DNA from: Nakazawaea peltata
Taxonomy: Eukaryota > Ascomycota > Pichiomycetes > Alaninales > Pachysolenaceae
Length of the DNA stretch: 64,000 bases
Reading direction: 5' to 3'
Assembly: GCA_001599355.1 (NCBI GenBank)
Contig: BCGQ01000002.1
Span: forward strand, 1,129,554-1,193,553
Both the position numbers and the translations under genes were made by a program. Positions 18,381 through 27,851 of the stretch are shown here, piece after piece. The notes under the pieces were generated by a model. That model was not told the origin of the DNA. It searched no databases and saw only the letters and a list, made by a program, of their open reading frames with translations. Each line of letters starts with the position of its first letter. Within the stretch, counting starts at the first letter, position 1.

Positions 18381-20423
18381 TTAGTAAGATCTACCAAACA
18401 TACAGTATTGAATAGCTGGCTTGTCACACTTGACACACTTTTGGTTAGGTTTCAATTCTGGTTGGTCGAATGGAATACATAACGATTTGGCACCCATACT
18501 TGGAGATTTTTCATCCACTTCTTCATCTTCTCCATCGTCTTTCTTAGCGGACGAGTCCTTGATGTCGTCTTCACAGTCTCCATCACCACACCATGGCAGT
18601 AAGATGACGTTCTTCTTGTTCAAAGTTGGTACAAAGTCCTTCCATTCTTCAACAACGACTCTGTGAGTGTCGAACTTCTCCTTAGCAGCATCGTACAAAG
18701 CCTGTTGCATTTCTTCCAGGATTTCTGGAACTCTGGTGGCAGCATCGGCAATTGGGACCTCGTATTTTTGTCCGTTATCACGACGAACAACGACGAATTG
18801 GTTCTTAGCCAAATCCTTTGGACCCAACTCAATTCTAAGTGGGATACCCTTCAACTCAGAATCACTGAATTTCCAACCTGGAGAGTAGTTGTCACGGAAA
18901 TCGGTGGTGACTCTGACGTCGGCAGCAGTCAAAGTGGATTGAAGATCCTTACAAGCATCATAGATCAGTTTCTCTTGTTCAGAAGAGGTCTTGACAGTCA
19001 AACCAACAGGAATGATGACGACTTGATCTTGAGCAACTCTTGGAGGAATGACCAAACCCTTGTTATCGGAGTGGATCATAACCATAACACCAATAACTCT
19101 GGTAGACAAACCCCAAGAGTTTTGCCAAGCGAAAAGTTTAGGCTTATCAGCACCTTCTGGGTTCTCAACGGAGATGTTGAACATCTTGGAGAAGTTTTGA
19201 CCCAAGAAATGAGATGTAGCACCTTGGATACCTCTACCAGTAGTTGGGATATAACCCTCACAAGTAGTGGTGAAAACACCACCGGCGAACTTCTCGTTCT
19301 CGGTCTTCTTACCCTTGATAACTGGGACAGCCAATAACTCTTCATAAACACCAGCGTACAAATCCAAGATTTGTAAAACTTCCTCTTGCAGTAACTCGGA
19401 AGTCAAGTGCAGAGTGTGACCTTCTTGCCATAAGAATTCTCTGGTTCTCAAGAATGGTTGAGGATGCTTGAACTCCCATCTAACGACCGAGTTCCATTGG
19501 TTCAACTTCAAAGGCAAATCACGATGAGATCTGATCCATTTGGCATAGTATGGATACATGACAGTCTCGGAAGTTGGTCTAATGGCAATTGGTTCTTCCA
19601 AATCAGAAGATCCAGCCTTAGTAACCCAAGCGACTTCTGGAGCGAAGCCTTCAATGTGGTCCTTTTCTCTCTCCAAAACCTTAGAAGAAACGAACATTGG
19701 GAAGTAAGAGTTCTTGACACCCAACTTCTTAATTCCAGCATCGAACCATTTTTGGATTTGTTCCCAAATGGCATAAGATGGAGGTCTTAAAATGTAACAA
19801 CCAGAGACGTCATAGTAGTCCAACATCTCACCTTTGGTCAAGATCTGAGAGTACCAACCCGGGAAGTCCAAGTCCTTATCTACGGTGATACCGATCAACT
19901 TGGCGTCGTCCAATTTAGCGGAAGAAGAGGCCGCTTGAGGAGCAGCCAGTTTCTTAGCTGGAGCAGCTGGAGCAGAAGCAACAGCGGTGAAATCAACTGG
20001 AATGATCTCAATACCAGTGGATTCCAAAAAGGCGACTAAATCTTTCAGAGAAAGAGCAGCTTTAGAAGATTCGGTAGACAAGACCAAAGAACCCTCAGTG
20101 GCCTTGATTTGTTCGTCCAAAAGAATCTTGATCTTACCCAGATGAGAAGCGTTCAAGCTGGCGACGGAGAATTCCTTAGGAGAGGTGGCGAAGAATTGTT
20201 GAACCAAGTCCTCATTAGCCAAACGAGGTTCCTTAACACTGGCCAGTTTGGCAATAGCTCCACCTGGAGTCTGAGTAGCGCTTAAAGCGACGACGACGAC
20301 TGGGACTGGAGTAGCGGTCTTAGCAGTCTTTGGTTTGAAGACCAAGGTCTTAACAGCGGCGGCGCTGCTGTCCTCTGGGACCACGGCCAACGACAACAGA
20401 GCAAGCGAGGCTTCTAATGACAT
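18381..20423 (-). CDS. Cytosolic prolyl-tRNA synthetase (YHR020W orthologue)
   Basis: 680 residues, about the length of S. cerevisiae YHR020W. It charges tRNA-Pro. An N-terminal extension with a degenerate editing-type region (about 1-170) is followed by the eukaryote/archaeal-type class II core: YYDVSGCYILRPPSYAIW, motif 2 around RPTSETVMYPYYAKW, FLRTREFLWQEGHT, and GRGIQGATSH. The Cys-containing C-terminus ends in CMFGRSY, as in the family. Two CTG codons in the stretch after QEGHT align with Ala in yeast YHR020W. ProRS, DED81 and ARG4 lie in the same order and orientation as YHR020W, YHR019C and YHR018C. Confidence 0.95.
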   Translation of the reverse strand: MSLEASLALLSLAVVPEDSSAAAVKTLVFKPKTAKTATPVPVVVVALSATQTPGGAIAKLASVKEPRLANEDLVQQFFATSPKEFSVASLNASHLGKIKILLDEQIKATEGSLVLSTESSKAALSLKDLVAFLESTGIEIIPVDFTAVASAPAAPAKKLAAPQAASSSAKLDDAKLIGITVDKDLDFPGWYSQILTKGEMLDYYDVSGCYILRPPSYAIWEQIQKWFDAGIKKLGVKNSYFPMFVSSKVLEREKDHIEGFAPEVAWVTKAGSSDLEEPIAIRPTSETVMYPYYAKWIRSHRDLPLKLNQWNSVVRWEFKHPQPFLRTREFLWQEGHTLHLTSELLQEEVLQILDLYAGVYEELLAVPVIKGKKTENEKFAGGVFTTTCEGYIPTTGRGIQGATSHFLGQNFSKMFNISVENPEGADKPKLFAWQNSWGLSTRVIGVMVMIHSDNKGLVIPPRVAQDQVVIIPVGLTVKTSSEQEKLIYDACKDLQSTLTAADVRVTTDFRDNYSPGWKFSDSELKGIPLRIELGPKDLAKNQFVVVRRDNGQKYEVPIADAATRVPEILEEMQQALYDAAKEKFDTHRVVVEEWKDFVPTLNKKNVILLPWCGDGDCEDDIKDSSAKKDDGEDEEVDEKSPSMGAKSLCIPFDQPELKPNQKCVKCDKPAIQYCMFGRSY

Positions 20424-20995
20424 TATTTAGGAGATAATTGGGATGGGTTGGATGGGATGGAGATGGTGAAGGTTGTAAAATTTTTCTGCGGGAGTAAAAC
20501 CAGAGGGAAAAGCTGAGGGAAAATCAGAGGGAAATTGTGAGGAAAAGCTGAGAAAGAGAGGGAAATTGTGAAGGAAAACCAAACCAACCGTAAGGAAAAA
20601 GATAAAACGTAACGATGGGGAGGAATGGAAGATGGGCAGAGAATTAGATAGGGGTAAATGAGTGTAAGTAAAGGGAAGGGGGAAGGGAAGTAGGGAGTAG
20701 GTGGTGGTGGTGGGGGTGGAATGAGAGAGATCAATTCTTACAAGGACAATGGCTAGGGATATAGAAAGACCAGACTGACATGACATATAGGACTGCTATA
20801 CCTACTACACTACACATACACCTACTACACCTACTACACTACACTACCTTCAACTACAAAAGTTACTGTAATTTTCATTAATCCATCCCATCTTTTCTTA
20901 CGGCTAGCTAACACATCGCTAAATCTGATCTATCAGTGTGTTTTCCTTTATTGTTCCGTTCGGTTTGTGCGCTTAACGTTATAATTAGTCTTATT

Positions 20996-21004
20996 TACAC
21001 GACC
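20996..21004 (-). promoter_or_regulatory. RGTCGTGYA element
   Basis: TACACGACC, 573 bases from the ProRS start and 434 bases from the DED81 start. Confidence 0.55.
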
Positions 21005-21068
21005 TGATTAGATTGTTTCTCTGCGCTTTAGAAAAGGGCAAGGGCATAAGACGTACGGCTCATCTCTA

Positions 21069-21077
21069 ATGAGTCAT
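21069..21077. promoter_or_regulatory. Gcn4-type site
   Basis: ATGAGTCAT, a full match to the palindromic bZIP consensus, in the shared promoter of two aminoacyl-tRNA synthetases. Gcn4 control of amino-acid genes is established in yeasts; binding here is inferred. Confidence 0.55.
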
Positions 21078-21383
21078 TGGGGTTCTAATATTATAGGATG
21101 GGATTAGATTTGGATATTCGCAGTCAAATATCTAAGTCAGTCAGTGTTAACATAGGTATCTACTCAATCTTCTCCACTGCCCCTTTTCCCCTTCCTCTCA
21201 TACTCCCCACTCCCTCCCTCTCCCTCTCCTTCCCTCTCCCTCTCCTTCCCTACCCCTCCCCCTCCAATTTCCTGCCCTTTTCTCCTTCCCTTTTCTTCCC
21301 AATCTTGCCCTCCCACAAAAAAATTTTCAACTTCGTTGACTCACCGCGCTACCTTGACAATTTCTACCCGATAATTCGCCCAC

Positions 21384-21391
21384 TATAAATA
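21384..21391 (+). promoter_or_regulatory. TATA box of DED81
   Basis: TATAAATA 47 bases before the start codon, after a pyrimidine-rich tract, typical of a highly expressed gene. Confidence 0.6.
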
Positions 21392-21437
21392 CACACCCAT
21401 CCCAAACCTACATTCCGTAAATTACAAAAACCATAAA

Positions 21438-23090
21438 ATGGCTGTTTACGTACACGAGAAGACAGGGGTAGACGCCCCAGAACAAAAGGGTACCCAAGAG
21501 AGCCCATACCAATCGGCTGCTTACGCTTTATACGTTCAAGCCGACGCCGATAAGATCTTCGTCTGGAAGGAAGATGAAGAGACCAAAGATTTCGTTGAAA
21601 TTTCCGCCTCCGCTTTGAAGAAAGCTAAGAAAGGAGCTGAAGGTTTGAAAAAGAAACTGGAAAAGGCCAAGATCGCCCTGGAACAACTGAAACTGAAAGA
21701 GTTAGAAGACACTGAAAAGAAACTCGCTGCTATGCAAATCAAGATCGTCGAAGACGAGTCTTTGCCAGCTGCTAAGAAGATCAAGATTGGATCTGTCACC
21801 GACAACATCGACCTGAGATGCTTAGTAAGAGGTTGGATTCACCGTTTACGTGCTCAAAAAGGTTTGGTATTCATTGTTTTAAGAGATGGTTCCGGGTTCT
21901 TGCAATGTGTTTTGCAAGGAGACCTTGCTAACCTGTACCAAACCTCCCAATTGACTGTAGAATCGACTGTTATGATCAAAGGTACCGTAAAGAAGTTACC
22001 AGAAGGTAAGACTGCCCCAGGTGGAGTCGAATTTGTTGCCGATTACTATGAAATTGTAGGCTTGGCCCCAGGTGGATCCGAGTCTTTCACTCAAAAGATC
22101 CAAGAAGACACCGACCCAAGTATTTTATTGGACCAACGTCACTTGGCTTTACGTGGTGAGACTTTGAGTGCTGTTATGAAGGTAAGAGCTGCTTTGTTGC
22201 TGTCTTTCAGAAGAGTCTTTGCCGAGGAAACTCTTACCGAAGTTACTCCTCCTTGTATGGTTCAAACTCAAGTCGAAGGTGGATCCACATTGTTCAAATT
22301 GGACTACTACGGTGAGGAGCTGTACTTGACTCAAAGTTCTCAACTTTACTTGGAGACCTGTTTGGCCTCCTTAGGTGATGTCTACTGTATTCAAGAATCT
22401 TTCAGAGCCGAGAAGTCCCACACAAGAAGACATTTATCCGAGTACACACACATCGAGCTGGAGTTGGCTTTCTTGGACTTTGAAGAGTTCTTACAACATA
22501 TCGAGAGAGTCATCACCAAGTCTGTCAAGTATGTTCTTGAAGACCCAGTTGCTGGCCCATTGGTCAAGCAATTGAACCCAGACTTTGTCGCCCCTGCATT
22601 GCCTTTCAAGAGAATGGAGTACATTCATCTGTTAGATTGGTTGAACGAGCACGGTATTCCAAACGAAGATGGTGAACCTTTCAAGTTTGGTGATGATATT
22701 GCCGAGGCTGCCGAGAGAAAGATGACCGATACCATTGGTGTCCCAATATTATTGACCAGATTCCCATTGGAAATCAAGTCTTTCTACATGAAGAGATGTG
22801 CTGACGATCCAAGAGTCACCGAGAGTGTGGATGTTTTGATGCCAAACGTCGGTGAAGTTACTGGTGGTTCTATGAGAATTGAGTCCCTTGAGGAGTTGAC
22901 TGCCGGTTTCAAGAGAGAAGGTATCGACCCAGCTTCTTACTACTGGTACATTGACCAACGTAAGTATGGTTCTTGTCCTCATGGTGGTTACGGGTTAGGT
23001 ACTGAACGTATTTTGGCCTGGTTGTGTGATAGATTCACTGTTAGAGAGTGTTCCTTGTATCCTAGATTCACTGGTAGATGTAAGCCATGA
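21438..23090 (+). CDS. DED81: Cytosolic asparaginyl-tRNA synthetase
   Basis: 550 residues. It charges cytosolic tRNA-Asn. An N-terminal eukaryote-specific extension has a Lys/Glu coiled coil (about 45-110), then an OB-fold (about 120-215) and a class II core. TQSSQLYLETCLASLGDVY and motif 2 (FRAEKSHTRRHLSEYTHIE) are clear. Motif 3 is GGYGLGTERILAW, ending in TGRCKP. CTG codons fall at Ala-type positions: after GEE before YLTQ (Ala in human), after HIE before ELAF (Ala in human), and in EYIH-x-LDW. The start is the ATG 47 bases after the TATA box. SLM5, encoding the mitochondrial form, lies on the other side of ProRS. Confidence 0.96.
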   Translation: MAVYVHEKTGVDAPEQKGTQESPYQSAAYALYVQADADKIFVWKEDEETKDFVEISASALKKAKKGAEGLKKKLEKAKIALEQLKLKELEDTEKKLAAMQIKIVEDESLPAAKKIKIGSVTDNIDLRCLVRGWIHRLRAQKGLVFIVLRDGSGFLQCVLQGDLANLYQTSQLTVESTVMIKGTVKKLPEGKTAPGGVEFVADYYEIVGLAPGGSESFTQKIQEDTDPSILLDQRHLALRGETLSAVMKVRAALLLSFRRVFAEETLTEVTPPCMVQTQVEGGSTLFKLDYYGEELYLTQSSQLYLETCLASLGDVYCIQESFRAEKSHTRRHLSEYTHIELELAFLDFEEFLQHIERVITKSVKYVLEDPVAGPLVKQLNPDFVAPALPFKRMEYIHLLDWLNEHGIPNEDGEPFKFGDDIAEAAERKMTDTIGVPILLTRFPLEIKSFYMKRCADDPRVTESVDVLMPNVGEVTGGSMRIESLEELTAGFKREGIDPASYYWYIDQRKYGSCPHGGYGLGTERILAWLCDRFTVRECSLYPRFTGRCKP

Positions 23091-23171
23091 TTTATAGCTA
23101 ATAATTTAAGGTGATTAAGTGTAGATGAGTAAGTGGATTTTAAATAAGTAAAAGATGGGCAGTGGGAGTGT

Positions 23172-23180
23172 GGTCGTGTA
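23172..23180 (+). promoter_or_regulatory. RGTCGTGYA element
   Basis: GGTCGTGTA, 82 bases past the DED81 stop and 401 bases before ARG4. Confidence 0.5.
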
Positions 23181-23310
23181 CTGATATCAAAATTCCAAAT
23201 GAGGTAATAGATTAAGTGGTCAGACAAAAGTAGTGTATGTAGGGATAAAACCTCAATCAGGTAATATTACATCCAAGGTGATAGTATGGTAGATACGTAG
23301 GATGAGTTGG

Positions 23311-23317
23311 TGAGTCA
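23311..23317. promoter_or_regulatory. Gcn4-type site of ARG4
   Basis: TGAGTCA, 264 bases before the ARG4 start. ARG4 is a classical Gcn4 target in S. cerevisiae. Confidence 0.6.
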
Positions 23318-23580
23318 TATTTGTAGATAAAGATTCATAGTCCTATCAGTGATACGATATACACATCCAGTCCACAACACTTATACCTCTCAAAGCCTCC
23401 TATCCCCCGACTCATCTTCCTTATCGCTGCTCTCTATGAACGGAACCGCGCTTACTGCCCTCCGAATTACCCTTTTAGGCGAACTATGAGAAAAATTTTT
23501 CATCAAAATGAGTAATCGATTCATATAAATATTGGAGTAATTGGATACATTAGATTATTTAGAATTGATCATTGAGAAGA

Positions 23581-24975
23581 ATGAGTGGTAAAAAAGCTGA
23601 ACTGAGATTGTGGGGTGGCCGTTTCACCGGAGCAAGTGATCCTTTGATGGACCTTTACAATGCCTCTTTACCTTACGATAAGAGAATGTACGATGCCGAC
23701 TTGACAGGTACTAAAGTATACACTGAAGGTTTGGAGAAGTTGGGATTGCTTACCAAGGAGGAACTTTCAGAGGTTCACCGTGGTTTGGAAGTCATCAGAG
23801 AGGAATGGAAGCTGGGTACTTTCGAAGAGAAACCTGCTGATGAAGATATTCATACTCTGAATGAAAGAAGATTAGGAGAGATCATCGGCAAGCATATTGC
23901 TGGTAAAGTTCATACTGGTAGATCCAGAAATGACCAGGTTGCTACTGATATGAGAATTTATGTTCGTGAGGAATTGACTAAATTATCTCAATTCTTGAAA
24001 GACTTGATTTTGATCATTGTCAAGCGTGCCGAAACTGAGATGGATGTCTTAATGCCAGGTTATACCCATTTACAAAGACTGCAACCTATCAGATGGTCTC
24101 ATTGGTTGAGTATGTATCTGACTTACTTCACCGAGGACTACGATAGATTACAACAAGTCAGAGCCAGATTGAACAAATCCCCATTGGGATGTGGTGCTCT
24201 TGCTGGTCATCCTTACGGAATCGATAGAGAACATCTTCTGCAAGGATTGGGATTCGAAGGTATCATTGGAAACTCTCTTGTTGCTGTCAGTGACCGTGAC
24301 TTTGTCGTTGAAGTCATGTTCTGGTCTACTTTGTTCATGAACCACATCTCCAGATTCTCTGAGGATTTGATTTTGTACTCTACTCTGGAGTTTGGATTCA
24401 TTCAATTGGCCGACCTGTATTCTACCGGCTCCTCTTTAATGCCACAAAAGAAGAATCTGGATTCTTTGGAGTTGTTAAGAGGTAAGAGTGGTAGAGTTTT
24501 CGGTTCTCTTTCTGGATTTTTGATGTCTTTGAAGGGTATTCCTTCTTCTTACGACAAGGATTTACAAGAGGACAAAGAGCCATTATTTGACTCCTTGACT
24601 ACTGTTGAACATTCCATCTTGATTGCCTCTGGTGTCATCTCCACATTGAAAATCAACAAGGAGAAGATGGAGCTGGCTTTAACTATGGATATGTTGCTGA
24701 CCGATTTGGCCGATTATTTAGTTAGAAAAGGTGTTCCATTCAGAGAAACTCATCATATTTCTGGTGAGTGTGTCAGAGTTGCTGAGGAATTGAAATTGTC
24801 CGGTATCGATAAATTGTCCTTGCTGCAATTCCAAGAAATCGATTCTAGATTCTTGGAAGATGTCAAGGATGTATTTGACTTTGAGGTCAGTGTCGAAAGA
24901 AGAGATGCCATTGGAGGTACTCTGAAATCTGCAGTTTTGTTGCAATTGTCGAGTATTAAGAAGGCTCTTGAGTAG
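23581..24975 (+). CDS. ARG4: Argininosuccinate lyase
   Basis: 464 residues from the first ATG ([15 protein letters not shown]). It cleaves argininosuccinate to arginine and fumarate, the last step of arginine synthesis. Family signatures are intact: [13 protein letters not shown], the catalytic-loop [10 protein letters not shown] (about 283-292) and [10 protein letters not shown]. This gene gives the clearest proof of the genetic code. CTG codons at 23857, 24079, 24118, 24238, 24385, 24415, 24457, 24673, 24697 and 24922 all align with Ala in S. cerevisiae Arg4, in otherwise near-identical stretches such as LQR-x-QPIRWSHW. It is regulated through Gcn4 and, in S. cerevisiae, through Arg81, also in this window. 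Confidence 0.97.
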   Translation: MSGKKAELRLWGGRFTGASDPLMDLYNASLPYDKRMYDADLTGTKVYTEGLEKLGLLTKEELSEVHRGLEVIREEWKLGTFEEKPADEDIHTLNERRLGEIIGKHIAGKVHTGRSRNDQVATDMRIYVREELTKLSQFLKDLILIIVKRAETEMDVLMPGYTHLQRLQPIRWSHWLSMYLTYFTEDYDRLQQVRARLNKSPLGCGALAGHPYGIDREHLLQGLGFEGIIGNSLVAVSDRDFVVEVMFWSTLFMNHISRFSEDLILYSTLEFGFIQLADLYSTGSSLMPQKKNLDSLELLRGKSGRVFGSLSGFLMSLKGIPSSYDKDLQEDKEPLFDSLTTVEHSILIASGVISTLKINKEKMELALTMDMLLTDLADYLVRKGVPFRETHHISGECVRVAEELKLSGIDKLSLLQFQEIDSRFLEDVKDVFDFEVSVERRDAIGGTLKSAVLLQLSSIKKALE

Positions 24976-25410
24976 TATAGGGAAGTAATAAATAAGAAAC
25001 AAGTATTAGTGGATCAATGTAGGAAGGGGGTGAATGTAGTGAATAATTTGGATTATGGTGTTTCCGTTTTAGGAAATTTGTTGTTGGAAAGTTATTCTGC
25101 CTACCCTCTGCCTGCGCTCCGCCAATTCTCCACCTATTCCCCGCTCAGTTTAGCCCTACCAATCCGCGCACTTTTCAGGCTACGCGCGTTTTCTCGTAGG
25201 CTTTCGCAGTTTTTCCAGTCTGTGCACTGTCCGCCCATCTCCACCCAGTGTCCGCCCATTTTCCACCGGCTCTGCGCACTTTTCCCCTGAGCCCCTCCCG
25301 CGCACTTTCTCATCCTTCCTTTGTTTACATTTACAAGATCAATCACATCGAACTGTCTCCACCCCAGAAGTCTCCACTCCACCAGTTTGCACCTCCATCC
25401 ACTCATCTAG
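24976..25410. promoter_or_regulatory. ARG4 3' flank and BFA1 promoter
   Basis: 435 bases, with an unusually GC-rich part at 25100-25310. It contains three copies of GCGCACTTT (25166, 25274, 25300), two copies of GTCCGCCCAT (25229, 25250) and ACGCGCGT at 25182-25189, which resembles a double MluI cell-cycle box. Confidence 0.6.
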
Positions 25411-27036
25411 ATGAACGAATCGAACTGGGACGACGATTTCGATGAGAATTTCGACCTGGTCTTAAGAACCAGCGTATCTCTGAACACCAACAATCGTTTC
25501 TATAATAAAAGTCCACTCAAACAAGATCATTATGAGGATGAATTCGAGGAAATGAGACCAACAATCACCAAAAAGAAATCCACAAGGTTCTCTACTCAAT
25601 CTCCACAAAGAATAAAGCCATCTCAATCCAGACATCAACTTGCATCTCGTCTGCAAAGCGTCACTTCATCGACGGATCTAAGTGAATTCACCGATAACGA
25701 TGACGATTTCATTGAGGGGATAGAATTTGGAGATAATGAGGATGAAATTGATTTGATCAGACAATATGAAATCCAGAAGGAGAGGGCTTTAAAGCTGGCT
25801 CAACAAGAATATGAGAACCTGATGAGGTTCAACTCTTTATTACAGCATAGGAAACTGATGAGTACTCAAAATTTGTCACGATATGTGAGCTCTGGAATCA
25901 ATGAGATGCCATTCACCGAAGAAATTGATGAAGAAGACGATTTTATGGATGGCTTTGAAGAAGATCCTTTCAGAATTAGTACATTTCAACGTGCTATCCA
26001 AAGACAGAAATCATTTTCTCGAAGTAATTCCAAACATCAGCTTCGAAGCAAGCTGTCAATGCCCATCATTGGAGGTTCAAATAACCCAAGAAGAAATTTG
26101 AAGCATAGTGTGTCTACTTATTTTGATCATAAACTGCCATTAGTTCAGCCAGCCGATTATTATAAACAGAGCTTGAATCTGCTCGGTGACGGATACAAAG
26201 TACGAACATATGATGGATTCGATACTTTACGAGGTACCAAGAAGTTCGATTATGAACAACAGGACAAGAAGTCGATCAAAAAGTTGATCAATTTACTGAG
26301 TTATGCCGAAACTAATAAGAAAAGGAAACAAAAACAGAATGGAAGAGGAAATATTGGGCTTATTAAGCAACTCAGCAGTGCAAATGCGGAGAAATATGAC
26401 AACAGTGGGATGAAATATAACCCTAGAACCTATAGATGGGAGGGGAACGATCTGGATCTTAGTGTGTTTGATGAGCAGCAACAGCCTGGATCACGTGGCC
26501 AATATCCATCTCAGCAATCCTTACAGACGATCACCAGAGAACTGACGGATCCAAAGTATCAAATCGTAGGCGATATGGTGTTTAGTCCTGAGAAGATGAG
26601 CTGGGTTAAGTTGAAGGGTAAGAAAGGAGATGAGGAAGACATCGAAGAAGAGGATGATCCATTTGCCGGACTTGAAGATTTGAGAATCGACGAAGACGAA
26701 GAAGAAATGAGATTGAGATCCAGATCTGGTCAACAACTCCGTCAACATAAGCAACAAAGACCAACTAGACGTGGTGTAAGTTCGACATCGACGATGAGAA
26801 CGTTATCGTCGTCCTTGAATAAACGTGGATTGGCCAACATCAATGAAGGGGAAGATGAGACTGAGGACGAGACCGAAGATGAGGATGTGTTTGCATTGAG
26901 TAGTGAGATGATCCTGAGATTCAAGCATGAGGAGATGAAATGGAATAAGAAGGTGAAGAATTGGTTCCAACCAGATGAAGAGTATGACCATGAGTATCTG
27001 TATGAGATTAGACGGATGGTAGCGGATAATGTGTAA
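25411..27036 (+). CDS. BFA1: Bfa1/Byr4, subunit of the spindle-position checkpoint GAP
   Basis: 541 residues, close to S. cerevisiae Bfa1 (574). With Bub2 it forms the two-part GTPase-activating protein that holds the Tem1 GTPase off at the spindle pole and so delays mitotic exit. The family hallmark is visible in the middle: YDGFDTLRGTKKFDYEQQD, then MKYNPRTYRWEGNDLDLSVF (about 335-354), and near the end EMKWNKKVKNWF. The rest is acidic and Ser-rich, including Asp/Glu runs at about 175-185 and 410-435. In S. cerevisiae BFA1 sits beside RAD7; here they are 33 kb apart on the same block. Confidence 0.88.
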   Translation: MNESNWDDDFDENFDLVLRTSVSLNTNNRFYNKSPLKQDHYEDEFEEMRPTITKKKSTRFSTQSPQRIKPSQSRHQLASRLQSVTSSTDLSEFTDNDDDFIEGIEFGDNEDEIDLIRQYEIQKERALKLAQQEYENLMRFNSLLQHRKLMSTQNLSRYVSSGINEMPFTEEIDEEDDFMDGFEEDPFRISTFQRAIQRQKSFSRSNSKHQLRSKLSMPIIGGSNNPRRNLKHSVSTYFDHKLPLVQPADYYKQSLNLLGDGYKVRTYDGFDTLRGTKKFDYEQQDKKSIKKLINLLSYAETNKKRKQKQNGRGNIGLIKQLSSANAEKYDNSGMKYNPRTYRWEGNDLDLSVFDEQQQPGSRGQYPSQQSLQTITRELTDPKYQIVGDMVFSPEKMSWVKLKGKKGDEEDIEEEDDPFAGLEDLRIDEDEEEMRLRSRSGQQLRQHKQQRPTRRGVSSTSTMRTLSSSLNKRGLANINEGEDETEDETEDEDVFALSSEMILRFKHEEMKWNKKVKNWFQPDEEYDHEYLYEIRRMVADNV

Positions 27037-27851
27037 TGAATAAATGTATCATAAGAAGTTTCAAGTAATGAAAAGCGTCAAGATGAAAAGCACTCACTAA
27101 ATAATGGAGGAGAACCAGGAGGATGGCGGACCAACAGGAGAACTGGAAAGGGAAAGGTAACCGAAAGGGTTCTCACTGTATATAAAAGGGATAAAGGGGA
27201 AATGGTGGAAAAATAAAGGGAAGCAGGAAGAAAAAGGAATGTAAAGGGGTGACAGGAAGAGGGCACCGGAAGAAGACACACGTAAAGGGGTAATAGTAGA
27301 TCGCACAAGGTGTCAGATGGATGAGAGGATGTCCGGGAACGGATGAGTGGAGAGACTGAGCGAGAGATAGTGATGACAAATTGGCCTCTGTGCCAGGCTG
27401 CTCTTTATCAGGTGCCGCTTTATCAGACTCCCCTCTATCGGGCACCCCTTTAGTTAACTTCCCCTCTTTAGCTTCCCCTCCATTAGTTAGTCTTTTGTGA
27501 GCTTAATGATTAGTGTTCTTCCCCGCTGTAAGCTTACTAATTTTACCTTCCCCTCATCACATGCGACTAAACTCAACTGTAACCCCCTTTAAAATCCCCC
27601 TTTACAGCTCCCCCTTTACAGCTCCCCCTTTACAGCTCCCCCTTTAAAATTCCCCTATAAAATCCCTTCCTAACCCCCTTTTTCCTTCTGATTTTCCCTC
27701 TTCTCTTACGTCAACGCGCATGGTGTAACGATGTAAACCCCTTATCGCGCGGGACAAAGTTGCCTCGCGAAAATTTTTCCTTAATGACGTGGAATTAGTT
27801 AAGAGAAGTTAGTGAAGAACAAGTTAGTGAAGTTAGTGAAGTTGCTCAAAA
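27037..27851. promoter_or_regulatory. BFA1 3' flank and GDA1 promoter (815 bases)
   Basis: No gene seen. The region is strongly strand-asymmetric: purine-rich up to about 27330, then pyrimidine-rich. It includes the 14-bp repeat block at 27583-27650, a GAAAATTTTTC box at 27769-27779 and AAGTTAGTGA repeats at 27806-27841 directly before the ATG. Confidence 0.55.
27583..27650. repeat. 14-bp tandem repeat block with matching ends
   Basis: Three perfect units of CCCCCTTTACAGCT (27596-27637) are flanked on both sides by CCCCCTTTAAAAT. It lies 200 bases upstream of GDA1. Confidence 0.9.

Larger units (their letters stand above)
20424..21437. promoter_or_regulatory. Divergent ProRS/DED81 promoter region (1.0 kb)
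   Basis: It holds an AAAATTTTTC box at 20477-20486 (54 bases before the ProRS ATG) and short CCTACTACA repeats near 20800-20850. An RGTCGTGYA element lies at 20996-21004 and a Gcn4-type site at 21069-21077. On the DED81 side there is a C/T-rich tract at about 21176-21300, an A-then-T box at 21317-21328 and a TATA box at 21384-21391. Both genes make synthetases and could be controlled together. Confidence 0.65.
23091..23580. promoter_or_regulatory. DED81 3' flank and ARG4 promoter
   Basis: 490 bases without a gene. An RGTCGTGYA element lies at 23172-23180, a Gcn4-type TGAGTCA at 23311-23317 and the palindrome GAAAAATTTTTC at 23490-23501, 80 bases before the ARG4 ATG. Confidence 0.6.

Noticed and set aside
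18663-19337. Open frame of 224 codons on the plus strand inside ProRS
   Set aside because: It lies wholly antisense to strongly conserved ProRS sequence. Codon bias of the real gene keeps the opposite strand open.
20940-21010. RGTCGTGYA as half of an Abf1 site (RTCRY...ACG)
   Set aside because: The ACG half does not follow at the required spacing in the copies examined, and the bases after GTCGT (G, Y, A) are more conserved than an Abf1 spacer allows.
21176-21300. Coding potential in the C/T tract upstream of DED81
   Set aside because: Low-complexity promoter DNA next to a TATA box; the frame is only Pro/Ser/Leu.
23581-24975. CTG read as serine (as in Candida or Ascoidea clades) or leucine
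   Set aside because: The aligned residues in Arg4, Utr1, ProRS, AsnRS, Gtt1 and Lys1 are Ala, not Ser or Leu, with almost no exception at well-conserved positions.
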